Below are positions 48,272 to 58,769 of a DNA stretch of 64,000 nucleotides, piece by piece. The translations under genes were made by a program, and so were the position numbers. The DNA is taken from contig CP136066.1 in assembly GCA_032622095.1 (NCBI GenBank), positions 201,278,978-201,342,977 on the forward strand, in the 5' to 3' direction. Each line of letters opens with the position of its first letter. Position 1 is the first letter of the stretch. The notes under the pieces are model-generated. The model was not told where the DNA came from and ran no database searches. It worked only from the letters and a program-made list of their open reading frames with translations. This DNA comes from Siphonodentalium dalli (Eukaryota > Mollusca > Scaphopoda > Gadilida > Siphonodentaliidae).

Positions 48272-48862
48272 TCCACCGGAGCAGGGACGAGGAGGAAGAA
48301 GACCCCTTCACGTCGACGCAGGGACGCAGCTCGGAGGGCTGAGTGGAGACAGAAGAGGGTAGCCGTTGATCGGCCGGCTGCCCCCTCCCACTCGGCCGTG
48401 AAGACTGTTGGTCGCCTGCGCACCACCGAAGATGCTACCGGTAGCCCAGCTCGGGAGAGGTCTGAGAGACGCCCAGACCACCCCTCCCCCACTGGAGTGC
48501 TGACTGACGAGATCCAGCCAGCTGCTGCTGATGCCGGGATGGAAGTTGAATCATCATTCAACCCGCAGACTCCGGAGTTCAACTGCCCGGAGTCTTCTAC
48601 CTCCACCGAGACCAATGAGACCAGCAGTACCAACAACAACAACAGCGCCATCTCCACTCTGACTTCTGAGGAGGAAAAAGCCAAAGAGAGCGCACTGCTG
48701 CGGCAAATGGCAGAGTTACAACAACAAGTTGCCGAAGCTAAAGAAGATATTACCAGAGCGCATCAGAGAAACGACGCTTACGTCGCTTACAGCAAACCAC
48801 CAACAACTACTCCATCCTCAGAAGTAAAGCCACCCAAAAAAAAGAAACACAAAAAGAGATAA
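48272..48862 (+). pseudogene. C-terminal 196 codons of a retroelement-type ORF, start missing
   Basis: The frame is open from the left edge of the insertion to TAA at 48860-48862. The first in-frame ATG (48398) is internal, so the start has been lost. In order: an Arg-rich segment (RRKKTPSRRRRDAARRAEW, residues about 7-25); a Ser/Thr/Asn-rich linker with a run of Asn (about 90-130); a Glu/Gln/Leu stretch suited to a short coiled coil (LLRQMAELQQQVAEAKED); and a Lys-rich tail (PPKKKKHKKR). The basic segment with S-P-S-R-R-R-R-D resembles C-termini of uncharacterised retroelement proteins in invertebrates; that resemblance is from memory and weak. It lacks RT and zinc-knuckle motifs, so it could be a gag/ORF1-type product. 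A retrocopy of a host gene is the alternative. Confidence 0.5.
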
Positions 48863-49002
48863 TTTTGATGTTATATAAATGCTCTTTTTTGTTTTTTTTG
48901 TTATGTCTAAATAATAAAGCTCAAAAAATGAGGGGTGATGGAATAGACCTCTCGGTCTATTCGACCATCCCGGGGTTAGCCCCCCAAATCACATTCCCGC
49001 GC
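48272..49002 (+). mobile_element. 5'-truncated retroelement inserted in the minisatellite
   Basis: The block is GC-richer than its surroundings and flanked by GTGGGATGTA on both sides (48262-48271 and 49003-49012). It contains a coding 3' end (48272-48862), an AATAAA signal (48913-48918) and a 3' end with stem-loops: GAATAGACC-TCTC-GGTCTATTC at 48941-48962, then GGGG-TTAG-CCCC. It has no poly-A tail. Truncation at the 5' side plus a 10-bp duplication indicates target-primed insertion. One caution: similar motifs occur in the minisatellite itself, so the duplication could be partly coincidental. Confidence 0.65.
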
Positions 49003-49117
49003 GTGGGATGTACATGTGTACCTTGGGTGGCAGTATTATCACAGGTGGGTGTATACGTATACATTTGTTGGCTGTCTGACCATGGGTGGGTGTATGGATA
49101 AATATGAAGTGGTTTTA

Positions 49118-49410
49118 GGTTTGGTTTGGTTTATTAGGGTTTATCGTCGTTGTAGCCGCTAGGCCACACACGACGTTGTCAATTTTACGGGTGGAGGAAA
49201 GACCACGCATAGGCTTGATATCACCGAGAAATCGTCCCACTGCGTGTAGAAACCACCGACCCCCGGAAAGCAACTGACAAACTTGCCCAGATACACGACT
49301 CCGGTCACCCTCCCTATGACGGGGTTCGAACCAGCTTCGCCAGCGCTGGACGGCCTGTGACGGTGTTAAGTCACCTGGCACTCAACCGACTGGACCACCG
49401 GGGCCCCTGA
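49118..49410 (-). mobile_element. tRNA-derived SINE
   Basis: Read on the minus strand from 49410, the sequence starts GGGGCCCCGGTGGTCCAGTC. An A-box-like segment TGGTCCAGTCGGTTG lies at 49397-49383 and a B box GGTTCGAACCCC at 49332-49321. The body of about 200 bases ends in an AAACCAAACCAAACC-type tail near 49120-49135. AAGTGGTTTTA flanks both sides (49107-49117 and 49411-49421), a perfect 11-bp target duplication. The tRNA-related part is diverged and has no mature tRNA fold that I can support, so it is a SINE and not a tRNA gene. Confidence 0.85.
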
Positions 49411-50145
49411 AAGTGGTTTTATGGTTACGGGTAATTTTTATACGTGTACATGTCATGATTGAAGTGTATATGCACACCTGGATTATAGATGGGTGGTCAT
49501 TTGCGGGCGTGTGGGTATCACTTGTAGTAATGGTGGGATGTATATGCATACCTGTAGTAGATGTATTGCCATTGGTGGTATACATGGAGCAGCTGTATGA
49601 TCACGGATGGGGTGTATGTGTATACAGCGAGTGGTTGAATTGTCAATTGCGAGGTGTATATGGAAGTCTGGAAGGTATGAGTGACCGTGTGTGCGGGTTA
49701 TTGGTATATCTGGAAGGCTGTATGACCATTGGTGAGGTGTATATGTATACCTGGCGTGACTGTATGGTCACATGTAGGGTGTGTATGTATATCTTGAGTG
49801 GCTATATGACCATGTGTGTATGTGGCGAATAGGTATACAGGGGGTGACCGTATGGCATATGGTGAGGTAAATATGTATACACGGATTGACTGTATGGCCA
49901 TGAATGTGGTGAATAAGTGTACATGGAGTTGCTGTATAGTCATGGGTCAGGTGTAGGAGTATCATGGTGTGAATCGTGACTGTATATTCATGTGTTGGGT
50001 GTACGTGTGCGCTCAAGTGTGGCTATGATAATAGGGTGTATGTGTATAAAGCGAGTGGCTATATGGTCATTGTGAGGTATATATGTATACATGGAGTGAC
50101 TATATGGTCATGGGTGCGATGTATATAGATATAGTTTTTCGTGCT

Positions 50146-50529
50146 TACTTTGCTTAAAAGTTGAGGGACATAATAAGGAAGAATATGAGTCGGCTGAAGT
50201 TAAGTCCATATCAGCTCCCAGACTACCTTTGCGTTTCCATTGCCGTTATGTGACATATTGACCTCTGGTGACGTCATCAATGACAACATCATATTTTCCT
50301 ACCAGTGAATAGAGTATTCCAATACCTACAAAATGACATATCGCTGTTAAAATTCAATCACAATGACATCACTTATTTGGGATACCGTTTCCCCCACTCA
50401 TCATATTAAATCGAAACAAAAAAGTTAAATGAGTAAGGCTATAAATACCCAGTAGGTACACTTTAATACCTTTTGATTCAGAGGTAGTAAATATTAACTT
50501 TCAGTCAAAAGAAGTAATGTTTTCGCTAA
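50146..50529. other. No recognisable feature
   Basis: AT-rich sequence between the minisatellite and the candidate exon. No feature supported. Confidence 0.35.
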
Positions 50530-51000
50530 TTTATTTTTTCCGCGAATTGGGACAGGACATGCCATCTTAATGCTGATCACACAGTGTTATTCCGACAAAG
50601 AAGCAATATGTAAACTTATCTTTTGTACGTAGCCCAAAGAGACCATTTTATAACAATTTGAAGTAAAATTGAGCCAAATTGCTTATGAAATCAATTCGAT
50701 GTTTACAAAAGTAGCTAACCAGTCCAAGTAATTATTTTGATTCAATTGTAGAATATGCGGAGCCATTTAATGACAACAGTTCCAGTGATTCTGATGGAGT
50801 CGAAGAGGATGGTGCAGCTGCAGTAGCGCTGGACGATTTGAACGTCCAGCTTCGCCACGACTCGATATCCAGTGGTGATTCAGGCTTAGGGATGCTAAGG
50901 TTAATATACGTCGTCGCCCTCGCAAATAATCTTCCCTTTGCCTCTTCCATGTAGTAACGTGGCGACATGAGTACGGTAGGGTGGGGTGTCTCATCCACAA
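50530..51000 (-). CDS. Candidate 3'-terminal exon of an unknown host gene
   Basis: On the minus strand, a frame of about 89 codons runs from 51000 to a stop at 50732 and has unusually protein-like composition: VVDETPHPTVLMSPRYYMEE, then an ATTYINLSIPKPESPLD segment, a Ser/Ala/Pro-rich stretch and a C-terminal YSTIESK. An AG (51002-51001) preceded by TTCATTTTACCAA could be a splice acceptor, giving a phase-1 join. A minus-strand AATAAA lies at 50535-50530, about 200 bases after the stop. No domain is recognised and no upstream exon was found in the window. An overlapping frame (50767-51036) is also open, so coding status is uncertain. A decayed repeat is the main alternative. Confidence 0.35.
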
Positions 51001-51689
51001 CTTTGGTAAAATGAAGTCAACGGTTGCGAATGCCATGCCTTTAACAAAGGTATTTGCGTATTCGGAATGTTGAATATTTCAGATATAATAGACTCATATT
51101 TGTTCTGATCATATAATCAGTGTGTTGTGTCCGTGTTCAGTTCAGTATTAAGATTGATATATCGTAATGGTGGGCTCGATGGACGTATATGGTACACAAT
51201 TAAGTATCTATAGATGGTAAATAATATCCACAATTAAGTATAGATATCTGATAATGCTGTGCAGATCGGGTGGTGTAGTAGCATGCCTTGGAAACTGGCA
51301 GTACAAAATTATTTACTGCATAGGTCACTTTTTAAAGAAATGACCAGTAAAATAAACATTTTACCATACTTAGTTCATTATACATGTAATTGGATGCTTA
51401 CTGGCATTATTGACAAAGAATTCCTATGTACAAAAACGAATATTGTTAATATACCACATTTTCACCTGAGCACATGTTTACCTCAGATATAGGCAACTTA
51501 AAATTCAAGTAGAGACTTCTAATTTGAGCAGTACATAGCTAAAAGGCACAAATTAGTTATTGTTATTTATTAACATTTTGTTCAACGAATTTTGCCGGTT
51601 TGTCAAATATCTTACACAAAAAAGCGACTTGATTTTAGAGCTATCCATCTTCGTCCGCAATTTGGTCCGAATCCGTCTTCTCGTCGACT
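51001..51689. other. No recognisable feature
   Basis: AT-rich sequence with a 77-codon frame at 51259-51492 that shows no family features. Upstream exons of the candidate gene at 50530-51000 would be expected in this direction but none can be supported. Confidence 0.35.
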
Positions 51690-51835
51690 TTTACTGGGCC
51701 ACTGAAATTATTAGTGGTGAAAAATAATAGAGTTTAAAAATCGATATCTGATCACTCTGAGTGATGGATGGGCCTCGACTCGAATCAAATATGTTTTACC
51801 CCTGAAGCCAAGGAAATAGTAATATTCGGATTATG
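51690..51835 (+). repeat. Dispersed repeat shared with 53820-53945
   Basis: GTGGTGAAAAATAA, AAATCGATATCTGAT(C/A)ACT, CCTCGACTCGAATCAAATA and AAATAGTAAT occur in the same order here and at 53835-53935. A small duplication of about 120 bp, present twice in direct orientation. Confidence 0.65.
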
Positions 51836-51939
51836 TATCTTTAACTCTGCCTTGCAGTTCCACGTGATTTTATAATCTGTCTATAAACAAATATTTCGTT
51901 TCTGCCGACCAATATCGCCTACATAGTCTGTTCACAACT

Positions 51940-52060
51940 TTAAAAGCACGGATGGCCTTCGTTATTAGGTTATAATTTAGAAATTACAGTTACAGAATTA
52001 TGAAAATTTCCTCAAGAATATACTTATAGTTTATTATAATGATAATACGAACGCGATACT
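51940..52060 (+). repeat. Repeat related to the TTAA-type end at 30660
   Basis: TTAAAAGCACGGATGGCCTT and the following 90 bases match 30660-30760, including TAATTTAGAAAT and ACAGTTAC. It is probably one end of a MITE whose other end I cannot place. Confidence 0.5.
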
Positions 52061-52097
52061 ATCCACAAAACACATTTTGTTTGACGCGAACGTTTGT

Positions 52098-52314
52098 TTT
52101 ATATAAAGAGTTAGGGATAAGCAAAACACTCATCACTGTGGCAAATTGTTTTAGGAGAGTGATTCTCGGTGACCCATTCAACACCGAAATATTGAGTGGC
52201 GAGGATTAGCGAACGCTACACCGGTATGTTGTATACAACCTGACGGCAGTTTTAACCAAAGTTCAATTAATAGGGTTGGATGTTTTGCTTATCGCATACT
52301 CTTTATATGTACTG
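52098..52314. repeat. Inverted-repeat pair around 150 bp of spacer
   Basis: ATATAAAGAGTTAGGGATAA followed by GCAAAACA (52101 on) is mirrored by TGTTTTGCTTATCGCATACT followed by CTTTATAT (52281-52308). Possibly a short MITE. No clear flanking duplication. Confidence 0.45.
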
Positions 52315-53312
52315 TACTACTGTAACAAAATTCGGCTGTTGTTAACATAACGCACCGTACGAAATTGGCAATACAATACTTTATCTTACAATTTAGCTAT
52401 ATTTCATCAAATACACGCGAAAACGCCTAGGCGGTTTCCGATCTTGTATCCTGGATGGCAACAAGGATATCTTCGATGGCAACAGCTGGTGCACGTGCGT
52501 TTCGACAACTGGCTTGTTTTCAAAACAAAACGTTTAAATAACCTACTAAATGTCGTAAAATAATATACTCGTGTGCTACGAATGTAAAATAATCAATAAT
52601 TAGTTCAATAAAGTTGACAAAATGTGGAGACAGGGCCCAAAAAGCTCAAAATAACCACCCAAAAATGTTTGGAAATCGAAAAACGAAGTTTACACATTGT
52701 TAACAGCGCGCACGAATACGGACTATTTTGACAATTTCTATTTTAGCGAAGTAGGGAATTCCCCGTAATTCAGTACGGTCTTGATCAAAAGCTACTGAAC
52801 GCATTTTTTATTCGATAAAATACAGAATAGAAAATCAAATTAATTTTATCTTATGTTAAGGATATAAAACACAATACTTACGAAAAGTCCGTGATTTAGT
52901 GCATTTCCTCTAAATGAAGTTTAATGGGTTATTTTAGTGCGAGTCAGAAATCGATTGTCGAAGTGTCGGAAAGTTCAAAATTCACCAAAACTCTGAATGG
53001 ACAGTCATCTCCGGCAATGCCTCTCGCCAACGCTATCACTATCCAAGGAGATTGCACCATAAAATAATACAATTATCCTGTTAAAAGTGACAATTATGTC
53101 GAACATATGAAACGAAAATATCGTCGCCTCTTCATTGAATCGGATTCCAGCCAAAGTGAATTTGAATAGTGACGTGAATTTCTCAGAATTTGACTTATCA
53201 CAACGTCGCGTGCTGAGAATATTGTGTACGTTGTGTGTTGCGCGTAATAAAATAGTTCCTGTTTTAAATTGAGTTTTATTGCATTTTTATGGTACGAATT
53301 GTAAGATAAATT
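52315..53312. other. No gene supported
   Basis: AT-rich sequence. A minus-strand frame of 76 codons (53094-53324) and a short plus-strand frame near 53108 contain charged residues, but nothing recognisable. Confidence 0.35.
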
Positions 53313-53471
53313 GGTTATCATCACCCTGTGTGTTTCCGAGATCCGTATTCAAGTCTCGCTGCCTTCTCTGGGCTGTCTATCGACTCGTCCTACGGACTCG
53401 TCGATAGACTGCCCAGAGAAGGCAGCTCGACTTGAATACGGATCTCAGAAACACACATGGTGGTGATAACC
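53313..53471. repeat. Long hairpin (arms about 75 bp)
   Basis: GGTTATCATCACCCTGTGTG, TTTCCGAGATCCGTATTCAA and GCCTTCTCTGGGC on the left are mirrored by GCCCAGAGAAGGC, TTGAATACGGATCTC and GTGGTGATAACC on the right. The loop is a few bases around CCTACGG. Few mismatches. Confidence 0.85.
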
Positions 53472-54411
53472 TATATATATACGCGATATTTATGATAGGT
53501 ATAAGAACACAATATGTCTATATGTTAATATTTTTTCTGCGTATGGCGTGGTTTTAACAGATGTGACTATTTCAACAGCAATATACCGGGAAAAATTAGA
53601 ATAGAACAATTAAAGGTTCACAGTCCGATTCGATGGTCCCTGTATCATCAGATTCTAACGACAACAACAACAACAACATTTCTTCAATTGTCAAATAATA
53701 ATGCTAAAGACTGTCAACTCTGCAGGGTACACAATTTCCCAAAACGAGTTATATATTCTGTTCAACGAGATTCGGTATCGAGAGTATGTCGATCGGCTCG
53801 TCGAATATTTACTGTAGGCCGCCAAATATTCCAGGTGGTGAAAAATAACATATTTCTAAAATCGATATCTGATAACTCTGAGCTTTAATGGGTGGGTTCC
53901 TCGACTCGAATCAAATAAGCCAAAGAAATAGTAATTTAGGAGCGTTAATTGCTTCTTCTTTTCTTTTTTTTAATATTAACGACATTCTTGTGCGCACGTC
54001 ACACATGGGGAAGCTATATCATATGTGCAGATATATTGTCATGTGATACTGCATGATGTTGATGTGAGTGGATCAGAAGAAAAGTAAGAATTAATTTTGA
54101 ATCATGCAGTCTCAGTGTGTTCTTTCTCGGGCTCCCCAAACGACGGAATGTCCAAAATATATGTCTGTATAATTATGTGGTATGTTATAGCAACCACCAG
54201 CGGGCCGCGTGGTTGTTTATACCTTATAGTCGGGGATCCAATAAGGTCCACATGCACCCCCCCCCCCGATGATTACAAATAACCTTAATTTTATTGTTCC
54301 CTATGGTATCCAGATAAAGAATCCGGATTTCACCGAAAAATAAAGGTGGCCCTACTAGGTGCTAGAGCCATTTGAATCCAAGATGGCCGCCATTTCCTCT
54401 AATTCCGACCA
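53472..54411. other. No gene; CAA microsatellite at about 53659-53680 and the repeat copy at 53820-53945
   Basis: The plus-strand 66-codon frame at 53688-53888 overlaps the repeat shared with 51690-51835 and is not supported as a gene. A C run of 11 lies near 54257-54267. Confidence 0.4.
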
Positions 54412-54963
54412 GCTGTATTTAATCGTTGTAATAGATCGGTTGTTAGCAAAATACACAGACAAAATGTATGCCATTTTGTTGGTATGATGTCTTTCTTCAA
54501 AATGACTGCAAATAATTAAAAAAAAAAATCAAAATGGCCGCCGAAAAATGACGTCATATGCACGAAAATAGGAAATTTAATTAATATTTCACCATATCTT
54601 CCATTTTTCTTCACATTAATCATTAGTAAATGGCAATGTTTTTGAGACAGTCTTCAAGCGTGATATTATAGCGTCATTTTAAGATATTTGCCATTGACGA
54701 GGGTTCAGTAATAGATACAGAAAGAGGATTTGAAAAATAGGGGTGAAATTTTCGATTTTTTTTGCAAGACGATTTTGCTGTATTTAATCGTTGTAATAGA
54801 TCGGTTGTTAGCAAAAGACACAGACAAAATGTATGCCATTTTGTTGGTATGATGTCCTTCTTCAAAATGACGGCAAATAATTTTGAAAAAAATTCAAAAT
54901 GGCCGCCGAAAAATGACGTCATATGCACGAAAATAGGAAATTTAATTCATATTTCACCATATT
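54412..54963. repeat. Direct duplication of about 187 bp (offset 365)
   Basis: GCTGTATTTAATCGTTGTAA, TAGATCGGTTGTTAGCAAAA and AAAATGACGTCATATGCACG recur at 54412-54598 and 54777-54963 with few differences. Each copy holds a TGACGTCA palindrome, the CRE-type bZIP site. Short frames inside are not conserved in frame. Confidence 0.85.
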
Positions 54964-57135
54964 AAGTCCTACCACGTCGTCTCCGCCGGGACAACTGCGT
55001 GGTGTTATTTAAATTATTCTTAGCTTTATATAATGTCGCCGATAAAAGGCAAATTTGAGGCACAGCATGTGTGGTTGTCCCACTACGTGTCACGTACGAT
55101 TCATATTATTTTTCATGTAGCAGTAGCCCACGAGGCATGGATGCTGACGCCGGTGAGTTAGAATGTGATGGTGCCGGGTCGAGACCATCCGATAGCGGCG
55201 TGGAAAATAGAGGTCAGTTTATTAACAGTATCCCTGCACGAATCTCATTGAACAACACGGATCGAACACGGGAAATATGACACTAAAATTGATATTTATG
55301 GACAGTTATGGTTCATCCTATAAACTGTAAAAAAAATATTGTAAACTATTTGGTTCTAAAATGGGACGTATATCATTGTATTCTTGGTCGGCCTATCTAT
55401 TCATATTCGTTTCCGGGTGATCATTTTGGTCCTATACTGCACTAAATGAAATGAAAGGTATGTAGGTTCAGTATCACACAATATAGCTCAAGTTCGATTT
55501 TGGTCCGGTTTACCATTTTTTACCAGAATTATGACTTTTTGTTGACATGGGGTAAATTTTCGTTTCTGTGTGATAAGCTAGTTCATATTAACTTAATGGA
55601 ATAAAATTCCGTATGCTTGTTTGCGAATATACGATACTTGTCCAGCGGAGGGGTGTGGGTGTCTTGAAAAAATGTGCAGACACATGGTCGACAAACATAA
55701 TTTTCGCTACCTGACCACCCCCTTCCACTGTGTGTGTGTTTTAAAAAAAAATTCCAGGCCATGTTTCCCCCCCCCCCCCCCCATAAATAAAGCAATTAGT
55801 TAATAAATCAGAATAATATGAAACAAAATAATATCAGCTTGGTTCTTTCCAGCAATTACTATATAGCATATTTATCAACATATTAATACAACCCATAACA
55901 GTGGGATGTAGTTGCATGGTCAGAAGCAAGATCATAAAAAGAGTTCCCATAGGTAACTGCTTTCAATCATTTTGCCAACATTAAAATACTTCTGAGTGAA
56001 TATATAATTTAAAGATATGCAATAATGCATTATTATAGAGATTTCACCTCACAATTCTAATTGTGCATGCGCACATAAATACAGTGTTCAAGCGTGTTGG
56101 CCAATGCACTCCATGCGGTGTCCTAATGGACTGGGCAGTATGTCAGTGATTATTTGCAATGTCACAGACGAGACACAGTCGATTAATGATATCCCCTCTG
56201 AACTTAATAATATAATTTTACAAGCACCAGAAAGGTCATTAAAATTTAAACTCCCATCAAAGTGAACGAAAAGCGCTCACAAGAAGACAAAACGTGGAGT
56301 GTTCTCTCATGAAAAGAGAATTAAGATCTTTATATAGGACACCGTTTATGATCAAATCCGAATGACCACAATCTTAAGGCATCTTTTCACAGCCTGAAGA
56401 AAGGTAATAAATGTCGTTTATATAAATGCAAATTGCGTTACTTTAAGCCACTGTCTGATTAAATAGTAGGAATCTCAGAGGGTCATTCCAAAAAATGCTA
56501 TGGGGAAAGGTTAACCAAATGAAAGATAACCCAACTCATGCCGACATGCGAAAAAAATGTGGCCGGTCTATATTCAAAGCATGATAATGACCCCTCACAA
56601 CTAAGGACATTTGAATCAACTTTTGGCTCTCAAAACCCTCTAAACTTTCCATTCAAGTCAAAGATAGTTTTAGAAGGTTAAATTGTAATAAACAGCCTGG
56701 GTATGGTATGAAATGAATTTCTGAAATATGGAAGTAGCATACTTACTCCTTTTGTGAGACTGTTCAATATAATTGTATCCCAATGCTCAGTTCCGGATAT
56801 TATGAATATTACTACAATTTTCATTCTACACACAGGTGGGGTGACCTTAATTACTCCGATAACTACCAATGTTTCAGTCTTATTACTTACCTTGGCAAAC
56901 TCTGATTACATGAAGAGATTACATGACTTGATGGAAATTAATAATATTTGTAACAATTTTCAGACAGGATTCCGACCAGACCATAAGGGTGGATACACAC
57001 ATGCAATGTAATTTATGTATGTAAAATCCATGTATTTTATATGCTCACACCAATCATTGATAGCATTAATCGCCTGCGCACGATCGGTTCATTTCAACAT
57101 GCGAGACCAGTGAGTAGTTATAAGCCAAAATCAAA
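54964..57135. other. No gene supported; poly-C run of 16 at 55767-55782
   Basis: Mostly AT-rich. A 69-codon frame at 55071-55280 (acidic stretch MDADAGELECDGAGSRPSD) includes GCCGGTGAGT, a good splice-donor match at about 55150, but there is no other sign of a gene. Other frames near 55583-55803 and 56678-57011 show no family features. Confidence 0.35.
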
Positions 57136-57428
57136 CTAAACATGTCTTCTTTCATGGGTGCCGAAATGAATAAATCCTGTCTGATATCTGTTGCTGTTTT
57201 TCACGAGTTTTAGTTCATTTCTAAAAGTGGATTTGAGTCCGTCGATTTTATACTTTATTTGTTTCTCGTCTTTTCTTGGAAACAGGGTCATCCAAAATAA
57301 AAATAAAAATGTGCAGACTTTTGAAGCTCTTTTAGGACGATTGTGATACATGAGTGTTTAATGTCCCACACACTGACTCCCAATTTGATCTCGTCCAGCA
57401 AAACCCGAACGGCTCTCTGGCTCCACAT
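57136..57428 (-). pseudogene. MADF (Myb/SANT-like) domain remnant, frameshifted
   Basis: From ATG at 57428 the minus strand reads MWSQRAVRVLLDEIKLGVSV then WDIKHS. This matches the start of MADF domains: a Trp-containing lead, a Leu/Ile helix, then Leu/Val-Trp-Asp. After a single-base frameshift near 57352 the reading continues YHNRPKRASK and, after a less typical middle, IKYKIDGLKSTFRNELKLV ahead of TAG at 57138-57136. In MADF proteins the corresponding parts are Y-x-N-R-x-x-R and K-x-x-L-R-x-x-Y/F-x-x-E. MADF is a DNA-binding module of transcription factors and of the Myb-like protein of PIF/Harbinger transposons. No second exon or transposase is nearby. The middle of the domain is degraded and the copy looks dead. 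Host-gene or transposon origin cannot be settled here. Confidence 0.5.
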
Positions 57429-58284
57429 TTTGGAAGTGCTATATTTAATACACATGGTAATCAACTAACTCATACGTGGTGAATTCCATGTTAAGTGATT
57501 TAGCCTAATCGGACAACGCCGAATCGAGTCAGGATAAGGATATTTGTTTCTCGACTATGCATGGCCTGATCTCAAATTTTAACAATCCGATATGGTGCTC
57601 TCATGCCTTGAATAACAGGCATTGGAAAATTAAGACAGACAATACCAGTTTGTTGAGATTGCCCGGATAATTTGAGGGCGAGCTCATGTGATAACATTCA
57701 ATTGGGATTCCCATGCATATATCCATTACAGCGCCAAAAAAATTAATGCAGATACAGCGTTGAAAGAAAAAAGAGTCACCCCCCCCCCCCCCCCCATTTT
57801 TAACCCAGAATTTACAGAACAGTATATGTATCTCAGGCCAAAGGATTAACAAGTTCCTAACTGTCACAATTTTAGCCTATACAGGCTTGAATTATCACAT
57901 TTTGGACTATAATCCATGATTTGGGGAGGGGCTGGTTCTCGAAAGTTTCGAATAACTAAGGGATTTAGTTGAATGTATCGGGCGGGATTATATGGGCAAG
58001 AATGTACAACATAATGTTTTACTTAAATATTCCATAATTGTAAATTGTGCGTATATAACACAAGAGAGGAAATGTGACGTAGTTGTGAACTCGTAGCTAG
58101 ACAACCCTTTTCCCGAACGAAAACACACAGCAACACCACCTTCTGTACCTTCAAATTTAAAGCTGTAATAATATGTTCATAATTATATGAATAGCATAAA
58201 TTGCTGCATATACGATTAATCACTCGTAGCAAACAGGCACGACAGATATGACTGTCAACTACAATATTTACAAATCAGGAGTGG
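57429..58284. other. No gene; poly-C run of 17 at 57779-57795
   Basis: AT-rich. The 88-codon minus-strand frame at 57601-57867 crosses the C run and is not supported. Confidence 0.4.
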
Positions 58285-58460
58285 CTTTGTGGCTTCAGGG
58301 GGTAGGACTCATGGAGCTGCAAGCCCCCCCCCCCCTCCCCGGTCGAGGAAATATGTAGTGGTCAGTCCGGTAGCTTCCGGGATAATATAGCCCCCATGTT
58401 GGGGATCATAGCCCCTGCGTTGGGGAAATCCTGGGACCATCACTGGTATAAAATCAAGAG
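58285..58460 (+). mobile_element. Possible tRNA-derived SINE remnant
   Basis: TGGCTTCAGGGGGTAGGACT resembles a pol III A box region. GGTCGAGGA about 60 bases on resembles a B box missing one T, with a C run between. A symmetric CCCCCATGTTGGGG motif follows near 58390. No target duplication was found. Confidence 0.3.
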
Positions 58461-58769
58461 AAGACTGACAATGATTTAAACAGAACGTCCACCATTTGGG
58501 TTATCGCGCGAACAATTATTTTAAGCGGCCTGACGACTTCGTCCAGTCAACGACTCTCTGCACGTTTAGAGCTTGACTCACTGTGGTCAAACATAGCCGC
58601 AATGATTCGGTTGTCAGCAGCCACATGTTACATCGTCTGTATGATCCATGTAAAACGCCAAATACACGATATTTACAGAGATTACATGTATGTGTGTATC
58701 CACCATTAAAGCTACAGACCACATATTTACCATTAAAACTATAATAAATAAATACTTACACAAGGATAA
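58461..58769. other. No recognisable feature
   Basis: Short AT-rich spacer. The 68-codon minus-strand frame (58516-58722) has no family features. Confidence 0.35.

Larger units (their letters stand above)
47930..50145. repeat. Degenerate minisatellite (about 46-48 bp), interrupted by two insertions
   Basis: Units have the form GTGACTATATGGTCATGGG followed by TGGGATGTATA(T/G)GTATACA and carry many substitutions. They cover 47930-48271, 49003-49117 and 49411-50145. Open frames up to 139 codons inside (for example 49413-49832) are translations of the array, with the repeated pattern visible on both strands, and are not supported as genes. Confidence 0.85.

Noticed and set aside
48256-48684. 142-codon minus-strand frame
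   Set aside because: Shadow of the plus-strand retroelement coding sequence at 48272-48862, which has the better composition and a proper stop near the AATAAA.
49321-49410. tRNA gene
   Set aside because: A and B boxes are present, but the sequence is diverged, continues into a SINE body and tail, and is bounded by a target duplication.
49413-49832. 139-codon plus-strand frame
   Set aside because: It lies wholly in the degenerate minisatellite and its residues repeat with the unit. The opposite strand is open as well.
55071-55280. Acidic 69-codon frame with a GGTGAGT donor-like site
   Set aside because: A single donor match with no acceptor, conserved domain or neighbouring exon is too weak to call a gene.
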